A stretch of DNA of 39,833 nucleotides from Eubacteriaceae bacterium (GCA_029012125.1 JAQXLM010000063.1:1-39833); one strand, 5' to 3'. Positions 28,125-37,670 are shown, counted from the first letter of the stretch. Translations and numbers: made by a program. Notes: generated from the letters alone by a model not told the origin.

Positions 28125-28667
28125 CTATGGTTCAATAAATGGGACATCCAAAATATCTGCCACTGAAAGGGAAAGATTTTTTGCTATTTCTTCTATGTTG
28201 TCTCTTATCCACTGGGCATCCTCTTCGTTGTCATGGTAGGCCACTTCAATGAGAACCGCCGGGGCACTGGTTCTTCTAAGCTCAGCCAGGGTAGTTGTTG
28301 GTACTGTTGCTACCAGGTTGGGAAAAGGATAAATCAGTTTGTAATTATTGGCTATTATCTCCGCCGCACGCTGTCCCTGAGAAGAATTCCTGTAGTAGTA
28401 TGCATCTGCACCTCTGATTGCTCCTGACAGGTTTGGAGGTGCCGCATTGGAATGGATGGCTAGATGAAACCTGTAATTGCCGGCATTGGATGCCGCAATG
28501 GAATTGGAAACTGTTCCGCTGGGATCGTTTCTGGTAAAGGTTATTCCACTGGCATTCAGATAGGGTTCCATTGCATCTGCAATAAGATTTGCGTAGTATT
28601 CTTCATTGCCTCCGCCGGTATAGAGATTGAATTCCTGAGTTGATGGACTTAAAAATAAATCTGGCAT
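28125..28667 (-). CDS. N-acetylmuramoyl-L-alanine amidase-like protein (Amidase_3 fold), no signal peptide
   Basis: NEEYYANLIADAMEPYL, HLAIHSNA, APAVLIEVAYHDNEEDAQWIRDN. MPDLFLSPS start at 28667 preceded by AAGGAG; the ORF-track start at 28712 is less likely. Confidence 0.8.
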   Translation of the reverse strand: MPDLFLSPSTQEFNLYTGGGNEEYYANLIADAMEPYLNASGITFTRNDPSGTVSNSIAASNAGNYRFHLAIHSNAAPPNLSGAIRGADAYYYRNSSQGQRAAEIIANNYKLIYPFPNLVATVPTTTLAELRRTSAPAVLIEVAYHDNEEDAQWIRDNIEEIAKNLSLSVADILDVPFIEP

Positions 28668-28687
28668 AAATAAACTCCTTTTTGCTT

Positions 28688-28715
28688 TAATATATGCTCC
28701 AAGTTTTAGCATGTT
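28688..28715 (-). promoter_or_regulatory. Weak sigma-K-like element upstream of amidase
   Basis: Minus strand AAC-16 nt-CATATATTA, matching the low-information sigma-K pattern (AC / CATANNNTA). Confidence 0.25.
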
Positions 28716-28719
28716 AAAG

Positions 28720-28748
28720 TTGTAAACCCCAATGCTGTATGGTATAAT
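28720..28748 (+). promoter_or_regulatory. Sigma-A-like promoter for typA/bipA
   Basis: TTGTAA-17 nt-TATAAT. Confidence 0.7.
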
Positions 28749-28796
28749 AAAGTTGAGTTTTTATGACTTCGAAAATTAACGAAGGAAGGGGAATAA

Positions 28797-30668
28797 ATGA
28801 CTGAAAAACAGAAGATTATTAATATTGCGGTTATTGCACATGTCGATGCCGGAAAATCCACATTGGTAGATGCTTTTCTAAATCAGAGTGGTGTTTTCCG
28901 AGCAAACGAAGAAGTTGTTGACTGTGTTATGGATAGTGATGACATCGAACGCGAGAGAGGTATTACCATATATTCCAAGAACTGCTCAATAATGCACGGC
29001 GATGTAAAGATAAATATCGTGGACACTCCGGGACACGCTGACTTTTCATCAGAGGTAGAGCGTATTATGAAGACTGTAGACACGGTAATACTGCTAGTTG
29101 ACTCTAGTGAAGGTCCTATGCCTCAGACCAGATTTGTACTGTCTAAATCTCTGGAGCAGGGATTAAACCCTATATTGTTCATTAATAAGCTGGACAAAAA
29201 AGATGCAAGAATCGATGAGGTTGTTGATGAGGTATATGAACTGTTCATGGATCTTAATGCCAGCGATGAGCAGCTGGATTTCCCTATTTTGTACGGAATT
29301 GCAAGACAGGGTATAGCGGTTTATGACCCGGCAGATGCTCAGGGACTTGAGGTTGAATCCGGCGGAGTAAAGATGAAGCATACACCTGCAGGCTTCGGCG
29401 GACTGGATATTACACCGCTGTTTGATACTATTATCAAGCATTGTGAGCCATATCCGGATCTGCGCCGGGAACCACTGCAGCTTCAGATTTCAACATTGGC
29501 ATACGATGACTACATCGGAAGACTGGGAATCGGAAGAATTACACAGGGGACTGTAAGAGAAGGACAGACTGTTACGGTTGCCAAGGAAGACGGCCAGCTG
29601 GTGCAGAGAAAAATCAACCAGGTTTTTGTATACAGAGGTCTTAAGCGAATGGCTGTTGAGGAGGCGGAATGCGGTGACATAGTCGTTATTTCCGGAATAT
29701 CGGATATTTCAATAGGAGAAACAATCTGTGACCCTTCAGATCCACAGCCTATGGAAATGATAAAAATAGAGGAGCCTACTCTTTCCATGAACTTCATGGT
29801 AAATAAATCACCATTTGCAGGTAAAGTGGGAAAGTATGTAACCTCAAGACATATTAAAGAAAGACTGGAAAAAGAGCTGGAAGTTAACGTAGGTTTAACT
29901 GTAGAGGAAACGGATTCCACCGACAGCTTTAAGGTTTCAGGCAGAGGAGAACTGCATCTGTCTATTTTGATAGAAAATATGAGAAGAGAGGGCTACGAGC
30001 TTGCAGTATCAAAGCCTGAGGTTATCATTCACAGAGATGAAAAGGGACAGAAGCTGGAGCCGGTTGAAGAAGTTGTTATCAGTGTACCTGACGAATATGC
30101 AGGTACGGTAATCTCCAAGCTGAATCTTCGCAAGGGCGTTATGGTACAGATGACAGGTGAAAACGGTTATTCCAAGCTGTCCTATCATGTACCGACCAGA
30201 GGCCTTTTGGGATATCGTTCGGAATTTATTAACGATACCAGAGGTGAAGGTAATATGGAGAGACGTTTCTACGATTTTGAGCCATACAAAGGTGAAATTA
30301 CAGGAAGAAACAACGGCGTTGCAATTGCCATAGAAGAAGGGGTATGCACACCATATGCGCTGTTTAATATCGGCGAGCGTGTACAGATGTTCGTAGAACC
30401 CGGAACAAGAGTTTATGAAGGCATGATTGTGGGTATGAATTCCAGGAGCGATGATATGGAGGTAAATCCATGTAAGGCCAAGAAGGTAAGCAATATGCGT
30501 GCTGCAGGAAGTGACGATGCCATTAAGCTGTCACCACCGAGAACCTTCACCCTGGAAGAAGCTCTTGAATTCATCGAAGATGATGAGCTGGTGGAAATAA
30601 CACCGGACGATATCAGGTTAAGAAAGAAGCTTTTGCGTGAAATTGAACGCAGAAGATCTGGAAGATAA
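28797..30668 (+). CDS. typA: Translational GTPase TypA/BipA
   Basis: AHVDAGKSTLVDAFL, ERERGITIYSKN, DTPGHADFSSEVERIM, NKLDKKDARIDEVVDEVYELFMDLNA, PTRGLLGYRSEFINDTRGEG. Confidence 0.97.
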   Translation: MTEKQKIINIAVIAHVDAGKSTLVDAFLNQSGVFRANEEVVDCVMDSDDIERERGITIYSKNCSIMHGDVKINIVDTPGHADFSSEVERIMKTVDTVILLVDSSEGPMPQTRFVLSKSLEQGLNPILFINKLDKKDARIDEVVDEVYELFMDLNASDEQLDFPILYGIARQGIAVYDPADAQGLEVESGGVKMKHTPAGFGGLDITPLFDTIIKHCEPYPDLRREPLQLQISTLAYDDYIGRLGIGRITQGTVREGQTVTVAKEDGQLVQRKINQVFVYRGLKRMAVEEAECGDIVVISGISDISIGETICDPSDPQPMEMIKIEEPTLSMNFMVNKSPFAGKVGKYVTSRHIKERLEKELEVNVGLTVEETDSTDSFKVSGRGELHLSILIENMRREGYELAVSKPEVIIHRDEKGQKLEPVEEVVISVPDEYAGTVISKLNLRKGVMVQMTGENGYSKLSYHVPTRGLLGYRSEFINDTRGEGNMERRFYDFEPYKGEITGRNNGVAIAIEEGVCTPYALFNIGERVQMFVEPGTRVYEGMIVGMNSRSDDMEVNPCKAKKVSNMRAAGSDDAIKLSPPRTFTLEEALEFIEDDELVEITPDDIRLRKKLLREIERRRSGR

Positions 30669-30711
30669 TATTTTACAAGCTATACTACAACTTTAAAGGA
30701 TGGAGGCAGTA

Positions 30712-33700
30712 ATGAAAGAAATCAAAAAGTTTAAGAGAGTGTTGGTAGCAAACCGCGGAGAAATCGCTATTAGAATTTTCCGTGCATGTCACGAACTAGG
30801 CATCAGAACAGTTGCCATATACTCCGAAGAGGACAAGAATGCTTTGTTCAGAACAAAAGCAGACGAATCTTATCTTGTAGGTAAGGGAAAAGCCCCTGTT
30901 GCAGCATACCTTGGAATTGATGAAATCATCGATCTGGCAAAGGCCAAGGGTGTTGACGCTATTCACCCGGGCTATGGATTCCTTTCCGAGAATCAGGAAT
31001 TTGCAGCAGCATGTGAAAAGGCAGGCATTGAATTCATCGGACCTACAGATCAGATGATGGGAAGCCTTGGAGACAAGATCCAGTCAAAGCTGGTAGCTAT
31101 GAAGGTTGGAGTTCCAACTATTCCGGGCGTTGAAAAGGCAATTGAAACAGAAGAGGAAGCTAAGGAATTCGCAAGAAAATGCGGATATCCTATCATGCTG
31201 AAGGCTGCTGCCGGCGGTGGCGGAAGAGGTATGAGAATTGTTCGTGATGAAGAACATCTTATTCCTGAATTCAGAAGTGCCAAGAGCGAAGCAAAGAAGG
31301 CTTTCGGTATCGATGATATCTTTATCGAAAAATATCTTGAACAGCCAAAGCATATCGAAGTACAGATTCTGGGAGACAAATACGGAAATGTTGTTCACCT
31401 TTGGGAAAGAGACTGCTCAATTCAGAGAAGACATCAGAAGGTTATCGAATTCACACCTTCTCTTTGCCTGACTGAAGAACAGAGAAACAACATCTGCGAG
31501 GATGCACTGAAGATTGCACGTTCCGTTAACTACAGAAGTGCAGGAACAGTAGAATTCCTTCTTGATAAGAACGGAAATCACTATTTCATCGAAATGAATC
31601 CTAGAATCCAGGTTGAACACACAGTTACTGAAGTTGTAACAGGAATAGATATTGTTCAGACTCAGATTCTGATTGCAGAAGGATATGCTTTAGACTCAGA
31701 TGAAATCAGCATCAAGAACCAGAAGGATGTTACAACAAGAGGCTATGCTATCCAGTGCAGAATCACTACAGAAGACCCTGCAAACGGATTTGCGCCTGAT
31801 ACAGGTGTTATTGAAGATTACAGAAGTGCTTCCGGTTACGGAATCAGACTTGACGGAGGAAACGGATTTACCGGTGCCGTTATTTCACCGTACTATGACA
31901 GCCTGCTGGTTAAGATGACTGCATCTGCATATACATTTGAAGGTGCAGCTAAGAAGGCTATCAGAGCACTTAGAGAAACTAAGATTAAGGGCGTTAAGAC
32001 AAATATCGGTTTCATGCTGAACGTACTTAACCACCCAACATTCATAAATGGTCAGTGTGACACAGGATTTATCGAATCAAATCCTGAACTGCTGAACATC
32101 AGCATGGCTGATGATAAGGAACTGAAGGTTCTTTCATACATAGGAAACAAGGTTGTAAACGAAACAGGTGGTGAAAAGCCTCAGTTTAACGTTCCTGTAT
32201 TCCCAAGAATTCCTAAAACAGAAATCAACACATTATCAGGAACTAAGCAGATGCTGGACATGAAGGGACCAAAGGCCGTTGCTGACTGGGCTCTGGAACA
32301 GCAGAGACTGCTAATTACAGATACAACAATGAGAGACGCTCAGCAGTCACTGATGGCAACAAGAGTAAGAACTGTTGATATGGAAAAGATTGCACCTGCT
32401 GTAGCTCTTTACGGAAAAGATTTCTTCTCACTGGAAATGTGGGGAGGAGCAACCTTTGATACATCTTTCAGATTCCTGAAGGAATCACCATGGGAAAGAC
32501 TTGAAACCTTGAGAGAAAAGATTCCTAACATCATGTTCCAGATGCTTCTGAGAGGAGCAAACGCTGTTGGATACAAGAACTATCCTGACAACGTAATCAG
32601 AGAATTCGTTAAGACATCAGCTAAATCCGGAATCGACGTATTCCGTATCTTCGACTCACTGAACTGGATTCAGGGTATGGAAGTTGCCCTTGATGAAGTA
32701 CTTAATCAGGGTAAGCTTGCTGAAGCTTGCATCTGCTACACAGGTGATATTCTGGATGACTCCAGAACAAAGTATAACCTGGACTACTACATCAGAATGG
32801 CTAAAGAACTGGAAAAGAGAGGAACTCACATCCTTGGTATCAAGGATATGTCAGGTCTGCTGAAGCCAATGGCTGCACGTAAGCTGATCAGAGCCCTGAA
32901 AGAGGAAATCGGAATTCCTATTCACCTGCATACACATGATACGAGCGGTAACGGAATCGCTACAATCCTAATGGCTGCACAGGCAGACGTAGATATTGTA
33001 GACGCAGCATTTAACAGTATGTCAGCCCTGACTTCTCAGCCTGGTCTGAACTCTGTAGTAGCTGCAGTTGAAAAATCAAGAAGAGATACAGGAATTGAAC
33101 TTGATGGTATTCAGAAGATATCAGAATACTGGAAGGATGTAAGACCTGTTTACAAGAAATTCGAGTCAGAGCTTGTAACTTCAACAGCTGAAATTTACAA
33201 GTACGAGATTCCGGGCGGACAGTACTCCAACCTGAAGCCACAGGTTGAAAGCTTTGGTCTTGGTCACAAGTTCGAAGACGTTAAGGACATGTACAAGTCA
33301 GTTAACCAGATGCTGGGTGATATCGTTAAGGTTACACCTTCATCAAAGGCAGTAGGTGACATGGCTATCTTCATGGTACAGAACGAACTGACTCCTGAAA
33401 ACATCCTTGAAAAGGGTCAGGGCATCGACTTCCCGGATTCAATCGTTTCATACTTTGAAGGAATGATGGGACAGCCGGAAGGTGGTTTCCCTAAGGATTT
33501 ACAGAAGCTGGTTCTAAAGGATAAGGAACCTATTACATGCAGACCGGGCGAGCTGCTTCCACCTGAAGACTTTGATTACATCAGAACAGGACTTCAGAAG
33601 CACTTCGGACTGGAGGGAACTGATCAGGAAGTTCTGAGCTACGCTCTGTATCCAAAAGTATTTGAAGACTACCTGACAAGCCTTAAGAAGGACGGAAACT

Positions 33701-34164
33701 TCAGATATATGGGATCTGACATCTTCTTCCACGGACTTGAAGAAGGTGAAACCTGCGAAGTTAAGCTTGAAGAAGGAAAGGTTCTGGTTATTAAGCTTCA
33801 CGAAATCAGAAGCGTTGATAAGGAAGGCTACAGAGACCTGGTATTCGAAGTAAACGGAAACAGAAGAGTTGTTAAAATCAAAGACGAAAAAGCTCAGTCT
33901 GCTGTTTCATCTGGCTCAACAGTTCGCTTTGCCGATGAAGAAAACCCTATGGAAATCGGAGCGAACATTCCGGGAACAATAGTTAAGGTTCTTGCCAAGG
34001 TTGGTGAAAAGGTAACAGATAAGCAGCCAATCGCCGTTATTGAGGCAATGAAGATGGAAACAAACATCCTAGCAACAAGCGACGGTGTGGTAGACGAAAT
34101 TGTAGTAAAAGAAGGTCAGCAGGTAAAAGCAGGCGAACTGATTGCAACACTGAAGGCAGAATAA
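30712..34164 (+). CDS. pyc: Pyruvate carboxylase
   Basis: Biotin carboxylase domain (ANRGEIAIRIFRACHELG, AAAGGGGRGMRIV), carboxyltransferase domain, C-terminal biotinyl motif EAMKMET. GGAGG lies between the track start (30700) and the preferred ATG at 30712. Confidence 0.98.
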   Translation: MKEIKKFKRVLVANRGEIAIRIFRACHELGIRTVAIYSEEDKNALFRTKADESYLVGKGKAPVAAYLGIDEIIDLAKAKGVDAIHPGYGFLSENQEFAAACEKAGIEFIGPTDQMMGSLGDKIQSKLVAMKVGVPTIPGVEKAIETEEEAKEFARKCGYPIMLKAAAGGGGRGMRIVRDEEHLIPEFRSAKSEAKKAFGIDDIFIEKYLEQPKHIEVQILGDKYGNVVHLWERDCSIQRRHQKVIEFTPSLCLTEEQRNNICEDALKIARSVNYRSAGTVEFLLDKNGNHYFIEMNPRIQVEHTVTEVVTGIDIVQTQILIAEGYALDSDEISIKNQKDVTTRGYAIQCRITTEDPANGFAPDTGVIEDYRSASGYGIRLDGGNGFTGAVISPYYDSLLVKMTASAYTFEGAAKKAIRALRETKIKGVKTNIGFMLNVLNHPTFINGQCDTGFIESNPELLNISMADDKELKVLSYIGNKVVNETGGEKPQFNVPVFPRIPKTEINTLSGTKQMLDMKGPKAVADWALEQQRLLITDTTMRDAQQSLMATRVRTVDMEKIAPAVALYGKDFFSLEMWGGATFDTSFRFLKESPWERLETLREKIPNIMFQMLLRGANAVGYKNYPDNVIREFVKTSAKSGIDVFRIFDSLNWIQGMEVALDEVLNQGKLAEACICYTGDILDDSRTKYNLDYYIRMAKELEKRGTHILGIKDMSGLLKPMAARKLIRALKEEIGIPIHLHTHDTSGNGIATILMAAQADVDIVDAAFNSMSALTSQPGLNSVVAAVEKSRRDTGIELDGIQKISEYWKDVRPVYKKFESELVTSTAEIYKYEIPGGQYSNLKPQVESFGLGHKFEDVKDMYKSVNQMLGDIVKVTPSSKAVGDMAIFMVQNELTPENILEKGQGIDFPDSIVSYFEGMMGQPEGGFPKDLQKLVLKDKEPITCRPGELLPPEDFDYIRTGLQKHFGLEGTDQEVLSYALYPKVFEDYLTSLKKDGNFRYMGSDIFFHGLEEGETCEVKLEEGKVLVIKLHEIRSVDKEGYRDLVFEVNGNRRVVKIKDEKAQSAVSSGSTVRFADEENPMEIGANIPGTIVKVLAKVGEKVTDKQPIAVIEAMKMETNILATSDGVVDEIVVKEGQQVKAGELIATLKAE

Positions 34165-34173
34165 TATCAGATA

Positions 34174-34707
34174 ATGAGAAAACACATAGCCGATAACAAA
34201 AATGCAATATTGGTCATAGTACTGTTGTTCCTCATGGGAGGCATTTCCGGATTTATCTATGAGGAACTGTTCTACAGGATAGATTTGGGATACTTTGTAA
34301 AAAGAGGAACAACTTTCGGACCCTGGATTCCCATATATGGATTCGGATTTCTGCTGATTGCTTTTTCCACCGAAAAATGGAGAAACAATCCCGGTATTGT
34401 ATTCATTCTTTCTATGGTAGTGGCAGGTACCCTGGAATTTGTGACAGGGTATCTACTGTTCCACTATGCAGGAGGACTGAGGTTATGGGATTACAATACG
34501 GAAATCTGGAACTGGTTTAATATAGGCGGATTTGTTTGTCTTCGATCTGTATTGTGCTTTGGAATTGCCGGCCTGATGATGCAGTACCTTATACATCCTG
34601 TATTGAGAAAAATAGTGGACGAATCAAGATACAGGGTGATTAGGAACGTTCTGCTTGTATTGTCAGCAGCATTTATCTTTGATGCAATAATCAGTAATTT
34701 ATTGTAG
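34174..34707 (+). CDS. PF06541-like putative ABC transporter permease / integral membrane protein
   Basis: GGISGFIYEELFYRIDLGYFVKRGTTFGPWIPIYGFGFL, LEFVTGYLLFHYAGGLRLWDY; multiple TM segments. Confidence 0.82.
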   Translation: MRKHIADNKNAILVIVLLFLMGGISGFIYEELFYRIDLGYFVKRGTTFGPWIPIYGFGFLLIAFSTEKWRNNPGIVFILSMVVAGTLEFVTGYLLFHYAGGLRLWDYNTEIWNWFNIGGFVCLRSVLCFGIAGLMMQYLIHPVLRKIVDESRYRVIRNVLLVLSAAFIFDAIISNLL

Positions 34708-34717
34708 GTTTTCGGTA

Positions 34718-34747
34718 TTGACAGAATATGGAAATTCGTGGTAGAGT
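34718..34747 (+). promoter_or_regulatory. Sigma-A-like promoter
   Basis: TTGACA-18 nt-TAGAGT upstream of the ORF at 34777. Confidence 0.5.
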
Positions 34748-34776
34748 CTTCTTAGAGGTTTCGGAAAGGAGATGAG

Positions 34777-35187
34777 ATGTCACGAGAATGGCAGCAGACC
34801 AGATTTAAGGAATATTTGATGCCGGATGCAGTGTATTACCAGAGTATCTGGGCAGTCAGAGATCTGGTTAGAATGGAAGAACGACTGGATGAGCTCAGCA
34901 ATAATAAGGACTTGTCGGTTAACAGCTATAGCGTGGTCATGGATGGCGGTAACATCAACACCATCAGCAGACCTACTGAGGATTATGCTGTTGAGATGGT
35001 TTTACTGGAAGACAGAATTTCAGCAATAAGAACTGCTCTGGACGTGGTTCCTGATGAGTACAGATCATTCATTCTAAGCAATATAATACTGCAGAACTCG
35101 GGTAAGAATTTTCCAGATAAAATATGGAAATACTGGAAGCAACGTTTCTTATACGGCGTTGCCCATAATTTAAAGTTACTGGTTTAG
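34777..35187 (+). CDS. Hypothetical protein, possibly related to small phage-type sigma-like regulators
   Basis: GGAAAGGAG SD, own promoter and terminator; MSREWQQTRFKEYLMPDAVYYQSIWAVRDLVRMEERLDEL. Family not confidently recognised. Confidence 0.7.
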   Translation: MSREWQQTRFKEYLMPDAVYYQSIWAVRDLVRMEERLDELSNNKDLSVNSYSVVMDGGNINTISRPTEDYAVEMVLLEDRISAIRTALDVVPDEYRSFILSNIILQNSGKNFPDKIWKYWKQRFLYGVAHNLKLLV

Positions 35188-35243
35188 AAAGGAAAGCTGT
35201 GATGTTGTAAGACAGATACAGCCGGAAGAAATGTAAATATTCA

Positions 35244-35277
35244 AGAGATTGCTTTACACGGGCAATCTCTTTTTTTG
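35244..35277 (+). terminator. Rho-independent terminator
   Basis: AGAGATTGC / GCAATCTCT perfect 9-bp stem plus T tract. Confidence 0.92.
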
Positions 35278-35301
35278 CATCAAAGGAAATGGAGATTTGC
35301 T

Positions 35302-36138
35302 ATGTTATACGAAGAATTTAAAAAGAAAGCCGTTAATGAGATTTTGTCATACCTGCCTGAAGAGTATTCTTCTCATCGCGTAAAGGTGACAGAAATACAT
35401 AAGGTGAATAAGAAGCTGGAATCTTTGATAATTGCACCTGAGGCCACGGAGCATATGATACCCAATCTGTATCTGAATGAGCTTTATGACTATTACATGG
35501 GTGGAAAAAGCTTTCATGAGACTATGGAGCATGCGGCGGAATTCTACCTTCAGGGAATTAGTATGGTGAAAACTATTGCCATGCGTAATGAATTCAGAAT
35601 AAGCGAGGATAAGATAGTATGCCAGCTGATAAATACGGAGAAAAATCAAAATCTTATCAACCGTGTTCCTCATAGAAGCTGGCTGGATTTAACGATTATA
35701 TACAGGGTAATTTCGCCTATAGAAGAGGGTGGTTTCAACAGTACTATTATATATGACAGTCTGGCGGAGAAAAAAGGATGGAGTGAGGAACAGCTATACC
35801 GTCTGTCTATGGAAAATACCCCTTTGCTGCTGCCTCTTACTACAGATGAAATACAGGGAGCCTTTGATATTATTTCTAACACAGACAAGACTCTCGGTGC
35901 CTGTGCTGTGCTTTTCCAAAGCGTTTTAGAATATGAGGCAGAGCAGATGGATGGAGATTTTTTCCTTATTCCGTCTTCTATTCACGAGATGCTTGTGGTA
36001 CCGGCTGAAGGACATGAGAAGGAGGGGCTGCAGAAGGTACTGCTGGAGTGTAACAGGAAGGTTTTGGATGAAATGGAAATACTCTCCGACTCCATATATT
36101 TTTATGATAGAAAAAGGGGAGAGGTATCAATCGCATAA
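35302..36138 (+). CDS. DUF5688-like protein of unknown function
   Basis: MLYEEFKKKAVNEILSYLPEEY...HKVNKKLESLIIAPEATEHMIPNLYLNELYDYYMGGKSFHETM; GGAGAT SD before ATG 35302; the ORF-track start at 35275 lies in the terminator T tract. Confidence 0.8.
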   Translation: MLYEEFKKKAVNEILSYLPEEYSSHRVKVTEIHKVNKKLESLIIAPEATEHMIPNLYLNELYDYYMGGKSFHETMEHAAEFYLQGISMVKTIAMRNEFRISEDKIVCQLINTEKNQNLINRVPHRSWLDLTIIYRVISPIEEGGFNSTIIYDSLAEKKGWSEEQLYRLSMENTPLLLPLTTDEIQGAFDIISNTDKTLGACAVLFQSVLEYEAEQMDGDFFLIPSSIHEMLVVPAEGHEKEGLQKVLLECNRKVLDEMEILSDSIYFYDRKRGEVSIA

Positions 36139-36143
36139 ACAAA

Positions 36144-36176
36144 GAGTCGCCTTAACACTTGCTGTTGAGGCGACTC
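36144..36176. terminator. Terminator hairpin between convergent genes
   Basis: GAGTCGCCTTAACA / TGTTGAGGCGACTC stem; T-rich tail best on the minus strand (CTTTGTTT). Confidence 0.8.
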
Positions 36177-36202
36177 CCTATTATATCTGTTTATCTTTAA
36201 TT

Positions 36203-37231
36203 TTACCATAGACCGAGAACAGACTGCATAAGCAGGCTGACTGCGGTAATTCCTATCCAGCAGCATAGTCCCATGATAAGGGGTTTTCCGCCGGTTTTTA
36301 CCAGTTTAACGATGTTTGTGTTAAGTCCGATGGCTGCCATTGCCCAGATGATGAAGAACTTGGACAGGTCCTTTATCGGAGTAAAGAATGATGAAGGAAC
36401 ACCCATGGATGTGGCTACTGTTGTAATAATTGAAGCAGCGATGAAGTAAAGGATGAAGAATGGGAATATTGACTTCATACTTACTTTCTTTCCTTCACTG
36501 CCGGCTTTTCTTGCACGAAGGAAGGCCAGTACAAGTGTAATTGGAATGATTGCAAGGGTTCTTGTAAGTTTAACGGTTACTGCCTTATCAAGTGTAGCAG
36601 AGCCCAGATTCCACATGCTGTCCCATGTTGAAGCACATGCTGTAACTGATGAAGTATCGTTAACGGCAGTTCCGGCAAAGATACCAAAGCCTTCACCTGA
36701 AGCTGTATCCATACCTATTGCACTTCCGAATGCAGGGAAGATTATAGCCGCAAGCACGTTGAAGAAAAAAATGATGGATATTGCCTGTGCCACCTCTTCA
36801 TCATCAGCATCGATTACAGGGGCTGTTGCCGCAACTGCGGAACCGCCGCAAATGGAAGAACCAACACCAACCAGTACTGAGATATTTGATGGAATATGCA
36901 GCATTTTATGAAGTGCATATGCTACGACAAGTGAAGTAGCGATAGTGCATACGATAATAGGCAGTGACTGTTTTCCCGTCTCAAGGATTACGCTAAGATT
37001 TAATCCAAAGCCCAGAAGTATTACCGCCCACTGCAGAATCTTCTTGGATGTGAATTTGATACCGGCTTCAAAATTAGACTTGTCTTTAATCATTAGAGTA
37101 ATAAGCATACCCAAAAGTATGGAAATTACAGGTCCGCCAACGATTGGGAACATTTTTCCCAGAATCCATGACGGAATTGCAATTGCAAGGCAAAGTATCA
37201 TTCCTTTGCCATTTTTACTGATAAATGTCAT
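36203..37231 (-). CDS. YeiH family putative sulfate exporter / membrane protein
   Basis: [78 protein letters not shown]. Confidence 0.93.
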   Translation of the reverse strand: MTFISKNGKGMILCLAIAIPSWILGKMFPIVGGPVISILLGMLITLMIKDKSNFEAGIKFTSKKILQWAVILLGFGLNLSVILETGKQSLPIIVCTIATSLVVAYALHKMLHIPSNISVLVGVGSSICGGSAVAATAPVIDADDEEVAQAISIIFFFNVLAAIIFPAFGSAIGMDTASGEGFGIFAGTAVNDTSSVTACASTWDSMWNLGSATLDKAVTVKLTRTLAIIPITLVLAFLRARKAGSEGKKVSMKSIFPFFILYFIAASIITTVATSMGVPSSFFTPIKDLSKFFIIWAMAAIGLNTNIVKLVKTGGKPLIMGLCCWIGITAVSLLMQSVLGLW

Positions 37232-37627
37232 CTATATTCTGTCCTCCTTTAATAAGTCTCTGATTTCAGTAAGAAGACGAATTTCGGCAGACGGTTCCTC
37301 CGGCGCAGGCTCTTCTGCAGCTTTCTCTTCCTTCTTCTTGAAGCTGTTAAATGCTTTCATAATCGAAAAAATCACGAAAGCAGTAAGCAGAAATGAAATT
37401 ACCGCCTGAATAAAGTTACCTATCATTATGCTCTCATCTCTTACAGTGATAGAGATGCCTGTGAAATCCAGACCTCCGATTATTATTCCAAGCAGAGGAG
37501 TAATAATGTCAGATACAAGAGAACTTACAATTGCCGTAAAAGCTCCACCGATAATTATACCGATAGCCATGCTCATAACATCGCCGCGGGCGATGAATTC
37601 TTTGAATTCATTCATGAATTTTTTCAT
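37232..37627 (-). CDS. mscL: Large-conductance mechanosensitive channel
   Basis: MNEFKEFIARGDVMSMAIGIIIGGAFTAIVSSLVSDIITPLLGIIIG. Confidence 0.97.
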   Translation of the reverse strand: MKKFMNEFKEFIARGDVMSMAIGIIIGGAFTAIVSSLVSDIITPLLGIIIGGLDFTGISITVRDESIMIGNFIQAVISFLLTAFVIFSIMKAFNSFKKKEEKAAEEPAPEEPSAEIRLLTEIRDLLKEDRI

Positions 37628-37670
37628 TATTTTTGCCTCCCTTCAATTAGGATGTTACCTAACCAAGACA

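Noticed and set aside
36453-37409. Plus-strand ORFs of 152 and 154 aa opposite yeiH/mscL
   Set aside because: Both are antisense to strongly recognised membrane proteins and show complementary-strand composition.
37628-37670. TTAGG-TAACAT-CCTAA inverted repeat between ychF and mscL
   Set aside because: Only a 5-bp stem and no clear T tract; too weak to call a terminator or operator.
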